A stretch of 64,000 nucleotides of DNA, taken from assembly GCA_027487515.1 (NCBI GenBank), contig JAIYDL010000016.1:496001-560000 (forward strand), in the 5' to 3' direction. Source of the stretch: Pseudomonadota bacterium (GTDB taxonomy: Bacteria > Bdellovibrionota > Bacteriovoracia > Bacteriovoracales > Bacteriovoracaceae). This document shows, in pieces, positions 61,265-64,000 of this stretch (its first letter is position 1; every line of letters begins with the position of its first letter). The notes under the pieces are model-generated. The model was not told the DNA's origin. It ran no database searches and saw only the letters and a program-made list of their open reading frames with translations. The position numbers and the translations under genes were made by a program.

Positions 61265-61945
61265 TCAAGGATGATCAACGTTGAGCATGAAGCGCTGATA
61301 AATCTCCTCCGCGCTTTGGAGGAGAACGTTCTTCAGTACGAGTTCGCTGTCCGAGATGTTCTTCCAAAAAGCTGCGAATGTGTAGGCCTCGAGGAAGCTC
61401 TGAGAGAGGGGAGCGTAGGAGAGGTGCCAGCGCTCAGGAGCAACCCCACCACGATCCGTTTCATAAGGACGAAAGAATCCGTAGGCCTTCGAAGCCTTGA
61501 TCCGTTCATCGAGCCAATCGTGAAGAGGCGCCGCCGGGCCTCCAGCTGTGACTTCGGAGGGCACGAGTTTCACATCCTCCTGGCCTTGAGTCCTTCGATC
61601 GAAGACGTCAACGTCCGTGCCCCAGTGGTGGCGTGATCCCCCGGGGACCGCGGACCAGCGGAGGATAGCAAACGCAATTTCTATTGGAGACATCAGTTCG
61701 AAAACCAGAGGCACCGCCTTCTCATCCAGGAGTTGGCGCTGTCCTGTGGCCTTGGCATTCCAAATGATCTCCTGCCGCTCGTAACCCCTGAATGCACTGG
61801 CGATGGAAAGCTCGAATCCCGCTTTCCTGGCATCTTCCCTGAGCCTCAGGAAATCCTGAAGCATGTCCCGGTGAAGGAGATGCTCTGTCCCCTCTAAACA
61901 AGTCAAGTGCTCCCGAGTCTTTCCAAAGAGGACATCCAGATTCAT
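61265..61945 (-). CDS. VanY-family D-alanyl-D-alanine carboxypeptidase (M15B)
   Basis: The 226-residue protein has the LAS-fold zinc motifs: SAFRGYERQ, GGSRHHWGTDVDVFD (SxHxxGxxxD-type) and APERWHLSYAP (ExxWH-like). It cleaves terminal D-Ala from peptidoglycan stems or acts as a related peptidase. No signal peptide is visible at the N-terminus (MNLDVLFGKTREHL), which is unusual for an enzyme acting on the cell wall. Its ATG overlaps the stop of the upstream low-complexity protein gene, so the two are co-expressed. Confidence 0.88.
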   Translation of the reverse strand: MNLDVLFGKTREHLTCLEGTEHLLHRDMLQDFLRLREDARKAGFELSIASAFRGYERQEIIWNAKATGQRQLLDEKAVPLVFELMSPIEIAFAILRWSAVPGGSRHHWGTDVDVFDRRTQGQEDVKLVPSEVTAGGPAAPLHDWLDERIKASKAYGFFRPYETDRGGVAPERWHLSYAPLSQSFLEAYTFAAFWKNISDSELVLKNVLLQSAEEIYQRFMLNVDHP

Positions 61946-64000
61946 GGGCCCGAAGGTCTCGTCGCCGGAGCACCGGTTGCAGACGGGGTGGCAGGTCTCG
62001 GTTCTTCAAAGAGTCGTCTCATGCCGCTTCTTTGATACCGGATCGTGAGGACCTCGAAGATGTTTACGGAAGATGAGCTGATGTCGCTTCCGCTCGCGCT
62101 GTAGTCGAGTTCCTGGTTCATCGCCGCCGCGACCTGGTTACTCTGAAGAGCGGCATCCTCAGGTGAGAGACCGAATTCAAGAGTCTCGGGTTGAGCACGA
62201 CCCGCGCCGCCGCCCACGGCCTGGGTGTTCCCAGAGACGGTATTGGGAGACGTTTGCCCGTCGAGCTCCCTTTCGAGCGCCCGGGCCGCCTCGCCAGCAT
62301 TGGTCGGCATGTTGGAGGAGTTATTTCCGAGAAGACCACTGCCGGTCACTCCTAAGCGTCCGGCCTCCGCACTAAGCCGTCTTTCGAGGTCCGCGGTGGC
62401 TTTCTTCTTGTTCTTGTTGTGGCCCGCGAGATTGGGATTCGCGTCTACCTTTTTTTGAAGTGCGCTTAGGCGGGCCGCTTGACTCGCAAGTGCCCCCGCA
62501 TTCACATTCCCTGCGCTCACTGAGCCGTCTGCCAGTTGGTTGAGGGGAGATAGGCCCGCGTTGAGCATGGACATCGTTCCGGCCCCGACTCCCGTGAGCT
62601 GACCAGCGCTAACCTTCATGCAGGTATTTGTCGTCCGGCATGAGCAGGCGGTGTCCGCTTTATTCTGGTTATTGATGCAGATCTTGGCGTTGGGAACACC
62701 TTTGGCCAAATAATTCGTTTCCGTCAGATTTTTTCCTGCCCAAAGGTTCTTACAAACCGTGGAATTATTTCTGGCCGAGTTCCGCTGATTTTCTGGAGTG
62801 TAACAGTAACAGTCCGGCTTCCCAGGGTCACTGCGGTCTTCGGATTTACAGGTCGTGATCGCGCCCGTAGCACCATCCAATTCGGCCTTCATCTTTCGAA
62901 GGAGGGCCGCTCTTTTCTTGGACGCGTCGGCTTGCGAGCTCGCCTGACTCATCATGACAAAACTCATGCCTGCCATCACCCCAGACATGATCGCACGGGC
63001 CTCAGGAGTGACCATTTTATCACCGATGAAGTACCCAAGGGCCGCGCCCGCGACGACTCCGAGCCCAATCCCCATGAAGTCGATCCCTTTCGTTTCGTGT
63101 TTCCGAAAAACTTCGGCGGCGTTGGTATCCACTTTTTTGTCACCTTCAGAATCGGCGTGAGCTGATGGGATCGGTGAGAGCGATGAGATCGCTGCGAGGG
63201 AGAACTCTTTAAATACTTCGAACGCGGTCTGGTCGTTGGCCTTCGAACCGCGGAGACCTTCTGCGATCTCTTCGTACTCATTGATCGTTGGTGACGAATG
63301 AGTCATCGTCGTCGCCCTCTGATTCATGAGGAACGAAGCCAAATCTTGGGATGATTTCAGATTTGATAAGAATCGGTGATCTAAGAAGTGCTGACGACTA
63401 TTGGATGCGTAGCTTTGAAAAAGGCTCCCACTTTCTATAAAAACCGGAGTCGGAGTCGGAGCCGCTGCCTGAGGACAAAGAGTCCTAGCGGCTTCGATTG
63501 GGTTGGTTTTTGAAGCAAGAATTTCGACACCAGCTATGACCCCCGCTGCCAAGTAAGCGACGCCCGCAATCATGTACAGATTCTTCTTAAACGTTGCTGC
63601 CTGGGACATCGAGTCCTCGGCCTTGGCCAACATCTCGAAGGATTGACTTTGTGCCGTCGCAGAAACTTCCCGGATCTTGTCTTTATCCCCGTTCGCGTCT
63701 GTGGGATTTACGATCTTTCCCCAGTCCTCCTTAATCTTACTCAAGCGACTACTGTGCTGATAGTTCGCCCAATTATCTCCCACCACAAAGGCAAGAGATC
63801 CAGCAACCATGGCGTAGAATGAAGCCGTAGCACAGCGCCCGACGAGCTTCGACATTCCACCTACCGCAATGCTTAAAGGCCCCGCAACTGCGGCTGCGTT
63901 TCCTATGGTACTCATGAATCCACCAGAACTTTTGAGGTCTGGTGCTTCTCCTGCTGAAACTTTCTTCTCAAATTCCTGAACGGCATTCCGCTTGATACAA
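61942..64000 (-). CDS. Large membrane-associated low-complexity protein (5' end outside the window)
   Basis: The minus-strand frame is open through base 64000, with plausible coding (FEKKVSAGEAPDL) before the first in-window Met at 63913-63915. The true start therefore lies beyond the window; at least 685 residues are present. Hydrophobic segments occur near the N-terminal part (FYAMVAGSLAFVVGD, NLYMIAGVAYLAAGVIAGVEIL) and centrally (GIGLGVVAGAALGYFIGD). A cysteine cluster (CKSEDRS...CYCYTP...CSCRTTNTC) and a helical, low-complexity tail follow. Near the C-terminus SASGSDI and NIFEVLTIRY repeat the motif of the 57486 protein. The VanY gene is coupled to it. No domain is recognised. Confidence 0.75.
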   Translation of the reverse strand, partial: CIKRNAVQEFEKKVSAGEAPDLKSSGGFMSTIGNAAAVAGPLSIAVGGMSKLVGRCATASFYAMVAGSLAFVVGDNWANYQHSSRLSKIKEDWGKIVNPTDANGDKDKIREVSATAQSQSFEMLAKAEDSMSQAATFKKNLYMIAGVAYLAAGVIAGVEILASKTNPIEAARTLCPQAAAPTPTPVFIESGSLFQSYASNSRQHFLDHRFLSNLKSSQDLASFLMNQRATTMTHSSPTINEYEEIAEGLRGSKANDQTAFEVFKEFSLAAISSLSPIPSAHADSEGDKKVDTNAAEVFRKHETKGIDFMGIGLGVVAGAALGYFIGDKMVTPEARAIMSGVMAGMSFVMMSQASSQADASKKRAALLRKMKAELDGATGAITTCKSEDRSDPGKPDCYCYTPENQRNSARNNSTVCKNLWAGKNLTETNYLAKGVPNAKICINNQNKADTACSCRTTNTCMKVSAGQLTGVGAGTMSMLNAGLSPLNQLADGSVSAGNVNAGALASQAARLSALQKKVDANPNLAGHNKNKKKATADLERRLSAEAGRLGVTGSGLLGNNSSNMPTNAGEAARALERELDGQTSPNTVSGNTQAVGGGAGRAQPETLEFGLSPEDAALQSNQVAAAMNQELDYSASGSDISSSSVNIFEVLTIRYQRSGMRRLFEEPRPATPSATGAPATRPSGP

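Noticed and set aside
1..64000. tRNA, rRNA, CRISPR arrays, insertion sequences or attachment sites
   Set aside because: I looked through all intergenic stretches and saw no cloverleaf, no regularly spaced repeats, no transposase and no terminal inverted repeats.

Overview
The window is a dense, moderately GC-rich bacterial chromosome segment with ATGA-type gene overlaps, strong AGGAGG-type ribosome sites and no tRNA, rRNA, insertion sequence, prophage or CRISPR array that I could recognise. Gene content points to a Gram-negative, flagellated, free-living bacterium, probably of the Bdellovibrio/Bacteriovorax type. It has outer-membrane porins and barrels, many lipoproteins and secreted metalloproteases, a VanY-type D,D-carboxypeptidase and an MpaA-like murein peptidase, a TPR plus OmpR-type winged-helix regulator, a CpaF ATPase and a flagellin. 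This placement is an inference from gene content; no phylogenetic marker was compared.

Layout. 1-3.4 kb: the 3' part of uvrB, then a small secreted protein and a metallophosphoesterase. 3.4-4.9 kb: a degenerate receiver protein and a flagellin gene. 4.9-16.2 kb, mostly minus strand: a phenylacetyl-CoA type catabolic set (aldehyde dehydrogenase, PaaJ, split PaaH, PaaA, PaaG, PaaF, an EthD-like protein). It is interrupted by two plus-strand genes, a secreted metalloprotease and an OprP-type phosphate porin. 16.3-20.5 kb: pstSCA with two unequal pstB genes. 20.6-27.8 kb: a TauE-like permease, 4-hydroxyphenylpyruvate dioxygenase, a NYN protein, a fused indolepyruvate:ferredoxin oxidoreductase and a Nudix/metallo-beta-lactamase fusion. 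27.9-32 kb: thrS-ddl-HD-GYP-like operon and a small protein. 32.3-34.6 kb: TPR-winged-helix regulator, secreted protein and acetyltransferase. 34.7-40.7 kb: rimP-nusA-infB-rbfA-truB. 40.7-48.5 kb: plsC, membrane ferredoxin, MpaA-like peptidase, queD, RNase H, a small FecCD-type ABC importer around an M48 protease, and an FKBP lipoprotein. 49-51.4 kb: two paralogous secreted HEIGHH proteases. 51.6-64 kb: cupredoxin-like protein, cpaF, eno, and a run of secreted or envelope proteins including two large low-complexity proteins that share a C-terminal motif.

How the genes work together. The oxidoreductase at 23 kb can make arylacetyl-CoA from arylpyruvates, and the Paa genes can open and beta-oxidise phenylacetyl-CoA, while the dioxygenase handles 4-hydroxyphenylpyruvate. 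Together they suggest aromatic amino acids as a carbon source, which fits a protein-rich diet. The OprP-like porin and the pst operon suggest phosphate scavenging; 11-bp-spaced TTAAC-type repeats lie upstream of both.

The strongest candidates for something new are three. First, the two PstB ATPases have complementary lesions, as in an asymmetric heterodimeric ABC ATPase. Second, a C-terminal motif is shared by two otherwise different low-complexity envelope proteins at 57.5 and 62 kb. Third, the Paa cluster has a split PaaH and a PaaA with no PaaB/C/E beside it.
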